Shown in pieces: positions 8,334 to 16,513 of a DNA stretch of 64,000 bases. The notes beneath the pieces were generated by a model. It had not been told where the DNA came from. It saw only the letters and a list, made by a program, of their open reading frames with translations, and made no database searches. The stretch covers positions 1-64,000 of the forward strand of contig JAVBRU010000029.1 in the NCBI GenBank assembly GCA_031547595.1, written 5' to 3'. The stretch's first letter is position 1. Every line of letters begins with the position of its first letter. Origin of the DNA: JAVBRU01 sp031547595. GTDB lineage: Bacteria > Bacillota > Clostridia > Christensenellales > Aristaeellaceae. The translations under genes and the position numbers were made by a program.

Positions 8334-9104
8334 TTGCAAATCACCGCTCAAGGCGTTTCTTTGTATTATGAGCAGTATGGCCAGGGCAGCGACGTGCTGC
8401 TGATGCATGGCTGGGGCTGCTCGGTCAAGCATTTTGAACCGATTGCCAAGGAGCTTTCGCAGCACTACCGTGTGACGGTGCTGGATTTTCCTGCCCACGG
8501 CCAGTCCGGCCGTCCGCCGGAGCCTTGGGGCGTGCCGGAGTTTGCCGCCTGCTTTATCGAATTCTTATCGAAGCTCGGTATTCAGAGCACACACATCATC
8601 GGCCATTCCAACGGCGGGCGTATCGCGCTGTACATGGCGGCCACGTATCCAAAGGCAGTGCGCAGCATGGTGCTGACCGGTGCATCCGGCATCAAAAAGC
8701 CGCAAACGGAAGAGCCAAAGAAGAAAAGTGCCGCATTCCAGCATAAAAAACAGCTCTTGCAGGGGCTGACCCATATCCCGCTGGCGGGCGGCCTGGCGCA
8801 AACGGCGCTAAAGACACTGCAAAAAAAGTATGGCTCGGCAGATTATAACGCGCTGGATGATGAGATGAAAAAGACCTTTGTCAAGATCATCAATCTCGAT
8901 CTAAAACCGTTGCTGCCCGGCATTGCAGCCCCTACGCTGCTGGTATGGGGCGAAAAGGACACCGAAACCCCGCTGTGGATGGGGCAGCAAATGGAACAGA
9001 ACATTCCCGATGCCGGGCTGGTGGTGTTTGAAGGCGACGACCATTACGCATATTTGCGCCAGTGGAAACGCTTTTGCACCATCGTGGAAGCATTCCTGAA
9101 GTAG
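8334..9104 (+). CDS. alpha/beta hydrolase
   Basis: A 256-residue alpha/beta hydrolase fold protein. The nucleophile elbow GHSNGG, the oxyanion segment LMHGWGCS, the acid region LLVWGEKDTETP and the catalytic His in GDDHYAYL are all visible. The start is a TTG preceded by GGGAGGG. It ends eight bases before the MurF-like gene, so it is probably in the same operon; an esterase or lipase acting in envelope metabolism is possible, but the substrate is unknown. Confidence 0.85.
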   Translation: MQITAQGVSLYYEQYGQGSDVLLMHGWGCSVKHFEPIAKELSQHYRVTVLDFPAHGQSGRPPEPWGVPEFAACFIEFLSKLGIQSTHIIGHSNGGRIALYMAATYPKAVRSMVLTGASGIKKPQTEEPKKKSAAFQHKKQLLQGLTHIPLAGGLAQTALKTLQKKYGSADYNALDDEMKKTFVKIINLDLKPLLPGIAAPTLLVWGEKDTETPLWMGQQMEQNIPDAGLVVFEGDDHYAYLRQWKRFCTIVEAFLK

Positions 9105-9112
9105 GAGGAGCT

Positions 9113-10729
9113 ATGGGTTTGTATCAATGGTCGCTGTGGCTTACCGTGCCTGGCGTAGCCGGGGCAATGGTATTGGCATCCCGGCGTGTGCTACATTATT
9201 TTCAGCTGGAAAGCTATCAGTTTCAAGGCTATTTCCGCACGCTGGGGCGGCAATGGAAAAAGGCGTTTTTACCGGGACTGATGACCTCCGCCTTTTGCCT
9301 GGTGGTATTGATCTTTCAAAACTTTATCCTGTCGCGCATGGAGAACATCAATAGCGTTTGGGCACTGCTCCTGGGCATCCTCACAAGCATTGTATGCCTT
9401 GCCATAGGCTTGATGGTGGACCGGCTGACGCGCGATGGGCACGCCAAGAAGCCCTTCAACATCACGCCGCGCGTCAAGCGCCTGTATGGCATGTATGCGC
9501 TTTCGCAGCTGGGCATTACGGCGCTGGTGTTCTGCCTGTCTCCCATCAAGTTTTTGATTGCTTATGTGCCGCTCATCCTGCCGCTTTGCCTGGCGCTGGC
9601 GGCTATTCTGGCGCTGCCCATCGAAAAAATCATCTTTGGCATGTATTTCAGGGACGCGCAGCAGAGGCTCTTGCAAGACCCGCATTTGATTCGCATTGGC
9701 ATTACGGGAAGCTACGGCAAAACCTCCGTTAAATTCATCCTGAACACCATTTTATCGCAAAAATATAACGTGCTGGCGACGCCGGCCAGCTTTAACACGC
9801 CCATGGGCGTCACGCGCATTGTGCGCGACAGGCTGACCCCTGCCCATCAGGTGTTTATTGCCGAAATGGGCGCGCGCCATGTGGGCGAAATCAGAGAGCT
9901 GGGCATTCTGGTTCACCCACAGGTGGGCATTTTGACGTCCGTCGGGCCTCAGCACCTGGACACTTTCCGCACCATTGAGCGCATCCGCGATACCAAGTTT
10001 GAACTGATGCAGGCACTGCCGCCGGATGGCCTCGGCGTATTTTGCAATGACGATGCGATCGTCACTGAGCTCTATGCGCGTTTCCCCGGCAATAAGGCAC
10101 TGGTGGGCACAGAAAGCGGCGAGGTCTATGCCAGCGACATCAAGGTGTCCGCACAGGGCAGCAGTTTCACCCTGCACATCAAGGGTTGCAGCCCCATCCC
10201 CTGCAGCACGCTGCTGCTTGGCGAACATAACATCCAGAATATCTTGCTTTCCTGTGCAGTGGCGCATCATTTGGGGCTGACAGAGCAGCAGATTGCCCGC
10301 GGCATCGCTGCGCTGAGGCCCGTGGAGCACCGCCTGCAGCTGATCCAATCGGCTGGCGGCATCACCATCATTGATGACGCTTTCAACAGTAACCCCACCA
10401 GCAGCCGCGCCGCGCTGCGCGTGCTGAGCGCCTTTGAAGGCCGCCGCATCATCGTGACCCCCGGCCTGGTGGAGCTGGGCGACAAAGAGGAAGCCTACAA
10501 CCGTGAGCTTGGCAAAGCCATTGCAGGCGCGGCAGACCTTGTGTTCCTGGTGGGCAAAAAGCATACCGCGCCGATCTTAGAAGGGCTCTTGGAAGCAGGC
10601 TTTGACAAAGAAAAAATCTACGTGGCGGATGACCTGCAACAATCTACCCAGCAGCTGCATGCCATCATGACAGCCGGGGACGTGATTTTGTATGAGAACG
10701 ATCTGCCCGACAACTATAGCGAATCCTAA
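9113..10729 (+). CDS. membrane-anchored MurF-like Mur ligase
   Basis: A 538-residue protein. The first 175 or so residues form about four or five hydrophobic helices, and the rest is a Mur ligase ATPase and C-terminal domain. The P-loop is GITGSYGKTSVK; later motifs are EMGARHVGEI, TSVGPQHLDTF, HNIQNILLSCAVA and IIDDAFNSNPTSSRAAL. These match UDP-MurNAc-tripeptide:D-Ala-D-Ala ligase (MurF) better than other Mur ligases. The ATG at 9113 with TAGGAGGAG upstream is the start. The usual soluble substrate-binding domain 1 of MurF is not evident and seems to be replaced by membrane helices. D-Ala-D-Ala ligase follows 13 bases downstream and would supply its dipeptide. Confidence 0.82.
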   Translation: MGLYQWSLWLTVPGVAGAMVLASRRVLHYFQLESYQFQGYFRTLGRQWKKAFLPGLMTSAFCLVVLIFQNFILSRMENINSVWALLLGILTSIVCLAIGLMVDRLTRDGHAKKPFNITPRVKRLYGMYALSQLGITALVFCLSPIKFLIAYVPLILPLCLALAAILALPIEKIIFGMYFRDAQQRLLQDPHLIRIGITGSYGKTSVKFILNTILSQKYNVLATPASFNTPMGVTRIVRDRLTPAHQVFIAEMGARHVGEIRELGILVHPQVGILTSVGPQHLDTFRTIERIRDTKFELMQALPPDGLGVFCNDDAIVTELYARFPGNKALVGTESGEVYASDIKVSAQGSSFTLHIKGCSPIPCSTLLLGEHNIQNILLSCAVAHHLGLTEQQIARGIAALRPVEHRLQLIQSAGGITIIDDAFNSNPTSSRAALRVLSAFEGRRIIVTPGLVELGDKEEAYNRELGKAIAGAADLVFLVGKKHTAPILEGLLEAGFDKEKIYVADDLQQSTQQLHAIMTAGDVILYENDLPDNYSES

Positions 10730-10742
10730 GGAGGTTTTCAAA

Positions 10743-11951
10743 ATGGATAAAACACAGCTTGGCGTCATCTTTGGCAGCCGCTCCTGTGAGCATGAGGTTT
10801 CCATTATCAGTGCGGTGCAGCTGATGCGCGCTGTAGACCGCACAAAATATGACGTGACACCCATTTATATTGCGCAGACCGGCGAATGGTTCACCGGCGA
10901 GGCGCTGTTTGACATCAAAACCTACACGCCCTTTGATGGCTACAGGCAGGGCCTGAAGAAAGTGCAATTGGACCTCACCGCCGGCAGCGGCGCACTGATC
11001 TGCTATCACCCCAAGAAAGGGCTGCTGGGCGGCATGCAGCAGGAGGTGGTGGCGCGGCTTGATTGCGTGATCCCCGTGATGCACGGGCTGCACGGCGAAG
11101 ACGGCTCTCTGCAGGGGCTATTGGAGCTTGCGAACCTCCCCTACACCTCTACAGGCGTTGTCGGCTCTGCCGTTGGTATGGACAAAATTACCATGAAACG
11201 CTTTTTCCGCGGCATGGGCTTCCCCGTGCTGCCCGATGCCAGCGCCACCCGCGGCGCCTGGCGCAAGGATGAAAACGCGGTGCTCGACAGCATCGAAAAA
11301 GCATTGCCCTATCCCCTGTTTGTTAAACCCGCGTGCCTTGGCTCCTCCATCGGTGTCAGCCGCGCAGTGGACCGGGAGAGCCTTCGCGAAGGGCTTGCCG
11401 TGGCATTTTCCTTTGATCGCCGGGTGCTGATCGAACAAGGTCTCGATAAGCCCATCGAAATCAATTGCTCCGTGTTGGGCTTTGATGACGAGGCCACGCC
11501 GTCCGTGTTGGAAATGCCATTGTCCGATGTTGATTTTTTGAACTTCAAAGAGAAGTATATGGCCTCTGGCGGCAGCAAGGGCATGGCCAGCCTGAAGCGC
11601 GTGGTGCCAGCACCCATCGAGGAGGATTTGACAAAGAAGCTGCAAACCCTGGCATGCGATATCTTTGAGTCGCTGGACTGCAAGGGGGTGGTGCGTATCG
11701 ACTTTATGCTGGACCGCCACTCCGACGCCTACTATATCACCGAGATCAACACCATCCCCGGCTCGCTGGCGTTCTACCTGTGGACGGAAACCGGCGTGCC
11801 CTATGCCCGCCTGATTGACAAGATGGTGGAATGCGCACTGAAAGCACAGCGGGAGAAGGACGAAAACAGCTTCGCTTTCCAATCTGACATACTGGCCGGC
11901 GTGACGCTGGGCGGAAAATCTAGCGGCAAAATGGGTGGAAAATTAAGATAA
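10743..11951 (+). CDS. ddl: D-alanine-D-alanine ligase
   Basis: ATP-grasp enzyme of 402 residues that makes the D-Ala-D-Ala dipeptide of peptidoglycan. It begins with GVIFGSRSCEHEVSIISA, then GSSIGVSR (about residue 200) and the metal-binding ITEINTIPGSL. The loop around residue 269 (EKYMASGGSKGMASLKR) keeps the Glu-Lys-Tyr seen in D-Ala-D-Ala and some D-Ala-D-Ser ligases but is longer than in enterobacterial Ddl. No vanT- or vanX-like neighbours exist, so a housekeeping D-Ala-D-Ala role with MurF is preferred. AAGGAGG precedes the ATG at 10743. Confidence 0.92.
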   Translation: MDKTQLGVIFGSRSCEHEVSIISAVQLMRAVDRTKYDVTPIYIAQTGEWFTGEALFDIKTYTPFDGYRQGLKKVQLDLTAGSGALICYHPKKGLLGGMQQEVVARLDCVIPVMHGLHGEDGSLQGLLELANLPYTSTGVVGSAVGMDKITMKRFFRGMGFPVLPDASATRGAWRKDENAVLDSIEKALPYPLFVKPACLGSSIGVSRAVDRESLREGLAVAFSFDRRVLIEQGLDKPIEINCSVLGFDDEATPSVLEMPLSDVDFLNFKEKYMASGGSKGMASLKRVVPAPIEEDLTKKLQTLACDIFESLDCKGVVRIDFMLDRHSDAYYITEINTIPGSLAFYLWTETGVPYARLIDKMVECALKAQREKDENSFAFQSDILAGVTLGGKSSGKMGGKLR

Positions 11952-11959
11952 CGATAACA

Positions 11960-11998
11960 AAAAAGACGCTGTGTCAGGCTTTGATACAGCGTCTTTTC
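11960..11998. terminator. bidirectional terminator between ddl and ricT
   Basis: AAAAAGACGCTGTGTC pairs with GATACAGCGTCTTTT across a short loop; A-tract on one side and T-tract on the other suit both convergent genes. Confidence 0.85.
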
Positions 11999-12005
11999 AA
12001 TTTCC

Positions 12006-13025
12006 TTATTCTTCAAGCTCCGCAGTGTCCGGCTCGATGGCAGCTTCTTCGATCAGATCGATTTCCACGTCTTCTTCTATCTCGAAGGTGACGTCTATAT
12101 CCTCTTCGATCTCCACAAGCTCGATCACAGGCTCCGCTCTGAGTTTTTTATCCGCATGGGGCACATCGCGCTTGCCGTTCTCCTCGTGTGCGGGCGCGGG
12201 GCGCGCGGGCTTTGGCGGCACAATACGTTGGATGCTCTCTAAGGGGTAGTCCTTGTATTCGGAACCATCACCCTTGGGGATGCGCACGCGCACGGTTTCC
12301 TTCAGGATGTTCAGATCCACCACCGTGCCGTTGCCGTCCGGGGTGATGACTTCTTTACCCACGCGCGGCATTCGCTTGCGGGTGGCTTCGTAGTGATCCT
12401 CCTCATACTTGAGGCAGCACATCAGGCGGCCGCACACGCCGGAAATCTTGGTAGGATTGAGGGACAAGTTTTGCTCCTTGGCCATCTTGATGGACACAGG
12501 CTCGAAATCCCCCAGGAACTGCGCACAGCACACCGGCCGCCCGCACAGGCCCAGGCCGCCCATCATCTTGGCTTCATCGCGCACGCCAATCTGGCGAAGC
12601 TCGATACGGGTGTGGAACACCGCCGCCAAATCCTTCACCAGCGCACGGAAATCCACGCGCTTGTCGGATGTGAAATAGAACAGAATTTTGCTGTTATCAA
12701 ACGTGAATTCGCAGCCCACCAGCTTCATCTGCAGCTTATGGGTATCCACCTTTTGCTGGCAAAGCGTGATGGCTTCGCGTTCTTTCTGGCGGTTTTCCAT
12801 CTCGTGCTTTGCATCCTCGGGGGTGGCAATGCGGATGACGGGCTTGAGGGGCGTGGTGATCAAATCATCATTCACCTCGGAAACGCCGGTTACCACTTCG
12901 CCATACTCCATGCCGCGCACCGTTTCCACAATTACGCCGCTGCCTGCCGTAGGCCAAAGCTCGCCCGGGTCAAAATAATAAAGCTTCCCTGCGTTGCGAA
13001 AGCGAACGCCGATTACTGTTGCCAT
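12006..13025 (-). CDS. ricT: PSP1-domain protein RicT (YaaT)
   Basis: A 339-residue relative of B. subtilis YaaT/RicT, part of the Ric complex that affects RNase Y-dependent mRNA processing and sporulation. The conserved cysteine clusters LCGRPVCCAQF and VCGRLMCCLKYE, which in B. subtilis bind an iron-sulfur cluster with RicA/RicF, are intact. The last 70 residues are an acidic tail rich in Glu, Asp and Ile. The ATG at 13025 overlaps the end of holB by 13 bases; longer in-frame versions would lie inside holB and lack a ribosome site. The neighbourhood matches B. subtilis yaaQ-holB-yaaT. Confidence 0.92.
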   Translation of the reverse strand: MATVIGVRFRNAGKLYYFDPGELWPTAGSGVIVETVRGMEYGEVVTGVSEVNDDLITTPLKPVIRIATPEDAKHEMENRQKEREAITLCQQKVDTHKLQMKLVGCEFTFDNSKILFYFTSDKRVDFRALVKDLAAVFHTRIELRQIGVRDEAKMMGGLGLCGRPVCCAQFLGDFEPVSIKMAKEQNLSLNPTKISGVCGRLMCCLKYEEDHYEATRKRMPRVGKEVITPDGNGTVVDLNILKETVRVRIPKGDGSEYKDYPLESIQRIVPPKPARPAPAHEENGKRDVPHADKKLRAEPVIELVEIEEDIDVTFEIEEDVEIDLIEEAAIEPDTAELEE

Positions 13026-13978
13026 GTAGTTACTTCCTCCGCTATAATTTGAATCAGCCTCTCGGCTGTTGCTTGCCAATTGACGTTGGAGCCGCGCATG
13101 CGCCGCATTTCCATTACGGCATCCAAAATACGCATTAAGCCCCCCGGTGTGGCGTGCTGCCACGCGGGATTTTGAGGGGCAGCGCCGCTTTGCACCACTG
13201 CATGCAGCGCTGTTCGCGTCTCCTGCTCCAGAATATCCAGCAGGTCGTTCCCCTCGTCCTTTTTATCTTTCAGCGCCTGCGAAGCCCTCGGCGCATCCTG
13301 TGGGCGTTTCACCGCCATAAAGGTATGCTCCACCAGCTCCCGCTGCGCCCAATAGGATGAATCCGCGTGCATGGACTGCGCACGGCCGATGCTGCCCTCG
13401 CAAAGCGCGGCCAACTGCCGCGCGCGGGGTGCTTCTATCCCCTGCGCAAGCAGCATATTCTCTATTTGTTCAGCCGCCCACGGCTGCATGCGCACCACAC
13501 GGCAGCGGGAGCGCACCGTGGGCAGAAGCAGGGTTTCCTTTGTAGCCGTAAGGATGAAATACGTATCGCTTTCGCTTTCTTCCAGGTTTTTGAGCAGGCA
13601 ATTCTGCGCCTGCGGGGTCATGCGCTGTGCATCTTCAATGAGCACCGCACGCACGCCTTCCAGCGCATGCCGCGAAAGCGCATCCAGCACCTGCCGTAGC
13701 GCTTCGATCTTAATGCTCTTTTCCCGCGGCAAAGGCTCTGCAAACAGCAGATCAGGGTGCGTGCGTGCATCAAACCGTTTGCACGCACGGCACACCTGAC
13801 AGGGCTTTTCGCCCTCGCCATTGCATAGCAATGCCTTGGCCAGCAAACGCGCCAATGTATTTTTGCCAATGCCCTCCTCGCCCACCAGCAGCGTGGCATG
13901 CGCCATGCGCCCGCACTGCGCGTCGTCGATCAGGGCCTTGATTGCCGCGCTGTTTTGGGCAAACGAATGGAAGGTCAA
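13013..13978 (-). CDS. holB: DNA polymerase III subunit delta prime
   Basis: Clamp-loader subunit of 321 residues. It has a P-loop region VGEEGIGKNTLARLLA, a zinc-binding CQVCRACKRF (Cys-x2-Cys-x2-Cys) and the sensor region LLKNLEESESDTYFILTA followed by TVRSRC. The P-loop reads GKN where GKT/S is standard, in line with delta prime being a poor or inactive ATPase. The probable start is a TTG with GGGAG nine bases upstream. Confidence 0.92.
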   Translation of the reverse strand: MTFHSFAQNSAAIKALIDDAQCGRMAHATLLVGEEGIGKNTLARLLAKALLCNGEGEKPCQVCRACKRFDARTHPDLLFAEPLPREKSIKIEALRQVLDALSRHALEGVRAVLIEDAQRMTPQAQNCLLKNLEESESDTYFILTATKETLLLPTVRSRCRVVRMQPWAAEQIENMLLAQGIEAPRARQLAALCEGSIGRAQSMHADSSYWAQRELVEHTFMAVKRPQDAPRASQALKDKKDEGNDLLDILEQETRTALHAVVQSGAAPQNPAWQHATPGGLMRILDAVMEMRRMRGSNVNWQATAERLIQIIAEEVTTWQQ

Positions 13979-14003
13979 AGGCCTATCGCTCCCTTAGCTT
14001 AAG

Positions 14004-14333
14004 TTAATACTTTACGAACTGATCCACCGTCATCACAAACACGGTGGCACCGCCTACGGTGACTTCAATGGGATAGGGTGCATACATGCCCGTCGTGCCG
14101 CCCATGGTGACAGGGGAAGTGGCGATCTGTTTGCGGGATTTACAGACCTTCTCAATAATGGCCATGCACCCGTCAAAGCGTGTGTCGTCAACACCCAATA
14201 GCAGCGTGGTATTGCCTGCACGCAGGAAGCCGCCGGTGGTGGCCAGCTTGGTCACACTATAGCCCTCGTTCATCAGGTTGGTAATCAAACGGGACGCGTC
14301 CTCGTCCTGCACAATTGCGATTACTAGTTTCAT
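14004..14333 (-). CDS. darA: cyclic-di-AMP receptor YaaQ (PstA/DarA)
   Basis: A PII-like protein of 109 residues that binds cyclic di-AMP. It begins MKLVIAIVQDEDASRLI and contains the family's TGGFLRAGNTTLLLGV segment. An AGGAGGA site precedes the ATG. It heads the operon darA-holB-ricT. The yaaR and tmk genes that accompany these in B. subtilis are missing here. Confidence 0.94.
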   Translation of the reverse strand: MKLVIAIVQDEDASRLITNLMNEGYSVTKLATTGGFLRAGNTTLLLGVDDTRFDGCMAIIEKVCKSRKQIATSPVTMGGTTGMYAPYPIEVTVGGATVFVMTVDQFVKY

Positions 14334-14387
14334 AACGTGTCCTCCTCAAAAGAATCATTCATCAAGCATTCGGGTTCTTACAAATAT

Positions 14388-14416
14388 ATTATACAATAAA
14401 AAGCCGCAAATATCAA
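14388..14416 (-). promoter_or_regulatory. promoter of darA-holB-ricT
   Basis: On the minus strand TTGATA, 17-base spacer, perfect TATAAT. It is back to back with the plsX promoter. Confidence 0.8.
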
Positions 14417-14432
14417 CAACCCGTTCAAATAC

Positions 14433-14461
14433 TTGTCAACGGCATTAAAGTATGATAAAAT
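14433..14461 (+). promoter_or_regulatory. promoter of plsX operon
   Basis: TTGTCA, 17-base spacer, TAAAAT with an upstream TG (extended -10). It lies 43 bases before the plsX start. Confidence 0.75.
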
Positions 14462-14503
14462 AGCTTGTCTGTACAGACATTGAAGCATGCGGGAGGACGA
14501 TCT

Positions 14504-15505
14504 ATGGCGCACATTTATCTGGATGCGATGGGCGGCGATAACGCGCCCGAATGCACTGTGAAAGGTGCAATCGAGGCACTGAAAAACGACGCCAAGCTGC
14601 GCATCACCCTGGCTGGCACCATCAGCGCCATGCAGCCCTTTTTGCAGGATGCAACAGATGTGATGCCCCGCGTCACACTGGTGGAAACACCGGATATCAT
14701 CACCAACCACGACGCGCCCGTAATGGCCGTGCGCCAGAAAAAGCAATCCGCCGTGGTGATGGGCATGCTGGCTGTCAAAAATGGCGAGGCCGATGCCTTT
14801 GTATCGGCAGGCTCCACCGGCGCAACGCTGGCTGGCGGCATGTTCCGCCTGGGGCGCATTGAGGGTGTGGAGCGCCCGGCACTGGCCCCTCTTCTCCCCA
14901 ATGGCAAGGATTATTTCTGCCTGATCGACTGCGGCGCCAATGTGGATTGCCTGCCCGAATACCTGCCACAGTTTGGCGTGATGGGCTCGGCCTACATGAA
15001 GGCGGTGCGCGGCATTGCAACGCCCCGCGTGGGCCTTGTGAACATCGGCGCGGAGGCCGAAAAAGGCAACGCGCTGGTCAAGGCCGCATACCCGCTGATG
15101 GAAAGCGCACCGTTCCACTTTGTGGGCAACATAGAGGGCCGCGACATCACGGGCGATCTGGCCGATGTGGTGGTGTGCGACGGCTTTTCCGGCAACCTGA
15201 TCCTCAAATTTATGGAGGGCGTTGCAGGCACATTGATGGGCATCATACAGCGGGAGCTGAAGGCCGATGCACGCGGTATGATCGGCGGGGCAATTGCCAA
15301 GCCCGCCTTCCGGCGCATTAAGCACGCCATGGACTATACCGAAGTGGGCGGTGCGCCGCTATTGGGCGTAGAGGGCGTAGTTGTCAAAGCCCATGGTTCC
15401 AGCAATGCCCATGCCATCGCTTGCGCCATCCGCCAGGCCGTCACCATGCATGACAGCCAGGTGGTGCAAAATATAAAGCAAACCATACAATCTACAATCA
15501 AGTGA
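14504..15505 (+). CDS. plsX: phosphate acyltransferase PlsX
   Basis: Makes acyl phosphate from acyl-ACP for phospholipid synthesis. Length 333 residues is normal. Family motifs are YLDAMGGDNAP at the N-terminus, FVSAGSTGA, NIGAEAEKGN, FVGNIEGRDI and VCDGFSGNL. The ATG at 14504 has GGGAGGAC upstream. It is first in the plsX-acpP-rnc-smc-ftsY operon typical of Firmicutes. Confidence 0.97.
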   Translation: MAHIYLDAMGGDNAPECTVKGAIEALKNDAKLRITLAGTISAMQPFLQDATDVMPRVTLVETPDIITNHDAPVMAVRQKKQSAVVMGMLAVKNGEADAFVSAGSTGATLAGGMFRLGRIEGVERPALAPLLPNGKDYFCLIDCGANVDCLPEYLPQFGVMGSAYMKAVRGIATPRVGLVNIGAEAEKGNALVKAAYPLMESAPFHFVGNIEGRDITGDLADVVVCDGFSGNLILKFMEGVAGTLMGIIQRELKADARGMIGGAIAKPAFRRIKHAMDYTEVGGAPLLGVEGVVVKAHGSSNAHAIACAIRQAVTMHDSQVVQNIKQTIQSTIK

Positions 15506-15526
15506 ACATCAAGGAGGAACTATTTT

Positions 15527-15754
15527 ATGGTATTTGACAAAGTGTCCGGCATGATTGCCAAGCAGCTCAAAATCAACGTCAGTGAAGTGACCGCCGACAA
15601 GCGCCTGGTGGAGGACCTGAAGGCGGACAGCGCCAACATCATGGTGATGATTATGGACTTGGAAGATGAGTTCAACATCACCGTGGAAGACAGCGCCATC
15701 ACCTCCCTCAAAACCGTTGGCGATGTGATTGGGTACATCGAATCCAAGCAATAA
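15527..15754 (+). CDS. acpP: acyl carrier protein
   Basis: A 75-residue acidic four-helix protein. The phosphopantetheine-accepting serine is Ser35 in ADSANIMVMI. The family consensus there is DSL, so Ala36 replaces the usual Leu. Its place between plsX and rnc supports a role in fatty acid and phospholipid synthesis. AAGGAGGA precedes the ATG. Confidence 0.95.
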   Translation: MVFDKVSGMIAKQLKINVSEVTADKRLVEDLKADSANIMVMIMDLEDEFNITVEDSAITSLKTVGDVIGYIESKQ

Positions 15755-15778
15755 TCTGCTTCCATTAGTTGCACTGCT

Positions 15779-15811
15779 GTGGCGCGTCCATCGTGTTATG
15801 GACGCGCCCAC
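15779..15811 (+). promoter_or_regulatory. strong hairpin in the acpP-rnc spacer
   Basis: Stem of about 13 pairs, GTGGCGCGTCCAT/ATGGACGCGCCCAC with a single bulge, loop CGTGTT. No T-run follows, so it is not a simple terminator. It lies 33 bases before the RNase III start codon and could be an RNase III processing site or transcript stabiliser. Confidence 0.6.
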
Positions 15812-15843
15812 ATTGCGTATATCAGATAATACGAGGATCAAAT

Positions 15844-16506
15844 ATGCCCGATTACGATGAGCTCTCCCTGCGTCTTGGGTACACCTTCACGCGGCGCGCA
15901 CTGTTCAAGCAAGCCCTCACCCACCCCTCCTACGGCACGCCCAACAATCAGCGGCTGGAGTTTCTGGGGGACGCGGTGCTGCAGCTTTGTATTAGCGACC
16001 TTCTGTATGCAGATCATACCAATCTGCAAGAAGGCATGCTGACGCATCTTCGCCAGCGGCTGGTGCGCGAAGACGCGCTGGCCACCGTTGCCAGACAGAT
16101 TGAGCTTGGCAGCTTGCTTCGAATGGACAGGAGCTGTGAGCAATCGGGCGGGCGCGATAAATCCAGTGTGTTGTCGGACGCGATGGAGGCGGTGCTGGCG
16201 GCCATATATTTGGACGGTGGCATCAGCGCGGCGTATGACTGCGTGAAGCGCCTGTGGCCGCAGACGGCCGAGGTGCAGGAGCTGGACAGCAAGAGCGCAC
16301 TGCAGGAATACTTACAGGCGCGCGGCCACACCCAGCCTCAATATGATACCCTCTCAGAGGACGGGCCGGCACATCAACGGGTGTTCACGGTGGCAGTCAC
16401 TATAGAGGGCAAAGAGTACGCGCAGGGCACGGGCACCACAAAAAAGAAAGCAGAGCAAATCGCGGCGCAAAAGGCGCTGACGATGCTGAAGCAAGCGGGG
16501 GAATAA
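15844..16506 (+). CDS. rnc: ribonuclease III
   Basis: Double-strand-specific endoribonuclease of 220 residues. The catalytic signature NNQRLEFLGDAVLQ is near residue 38, and the second acidic motif DAMEAVLAAIYLDGG follows. The C-terminal dsRNA-binding domain has KKKAEQIAAQKAL. The ATG at 15844 with GAGG upstream is preferred over an in-frame codon 75 bases earlier that lies before the spacer hairpin. It is immediately followed by smc. Confidence 0.96.
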   Translation: MPDYDELSLRLGYTFTRRALFKQALTHPSYGTPNNQRLEFLGDAVLQLCISDLLYADHTNLQEGMLTHLRQRLVREDALATVARQIELGSLLRMDRSCEQSGGRDKSSVLSDAMEAVLAAIYLDGGISAAYDCVKRLWPQTAEVQELDSKSALQEYLQARGHTQPQYDTLSEDGPAHQRVFTVAVTIEGKEYAQGTGTTKKKAEQIAAQKALTMLKQAGE

Positions 16507-16513
16507 CAACAGG

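Noticed and set aside
10743..11951. Vancomycin-resistance-type D-Ala-D-Ser or D-Ala-D-Lac ligase
   Set aside because: The loop keeps Glu-Lys-Tyr, the neighbour is a MurF-like ligase, and no racemase, dipeptidase or VanR/S-like genes are present.
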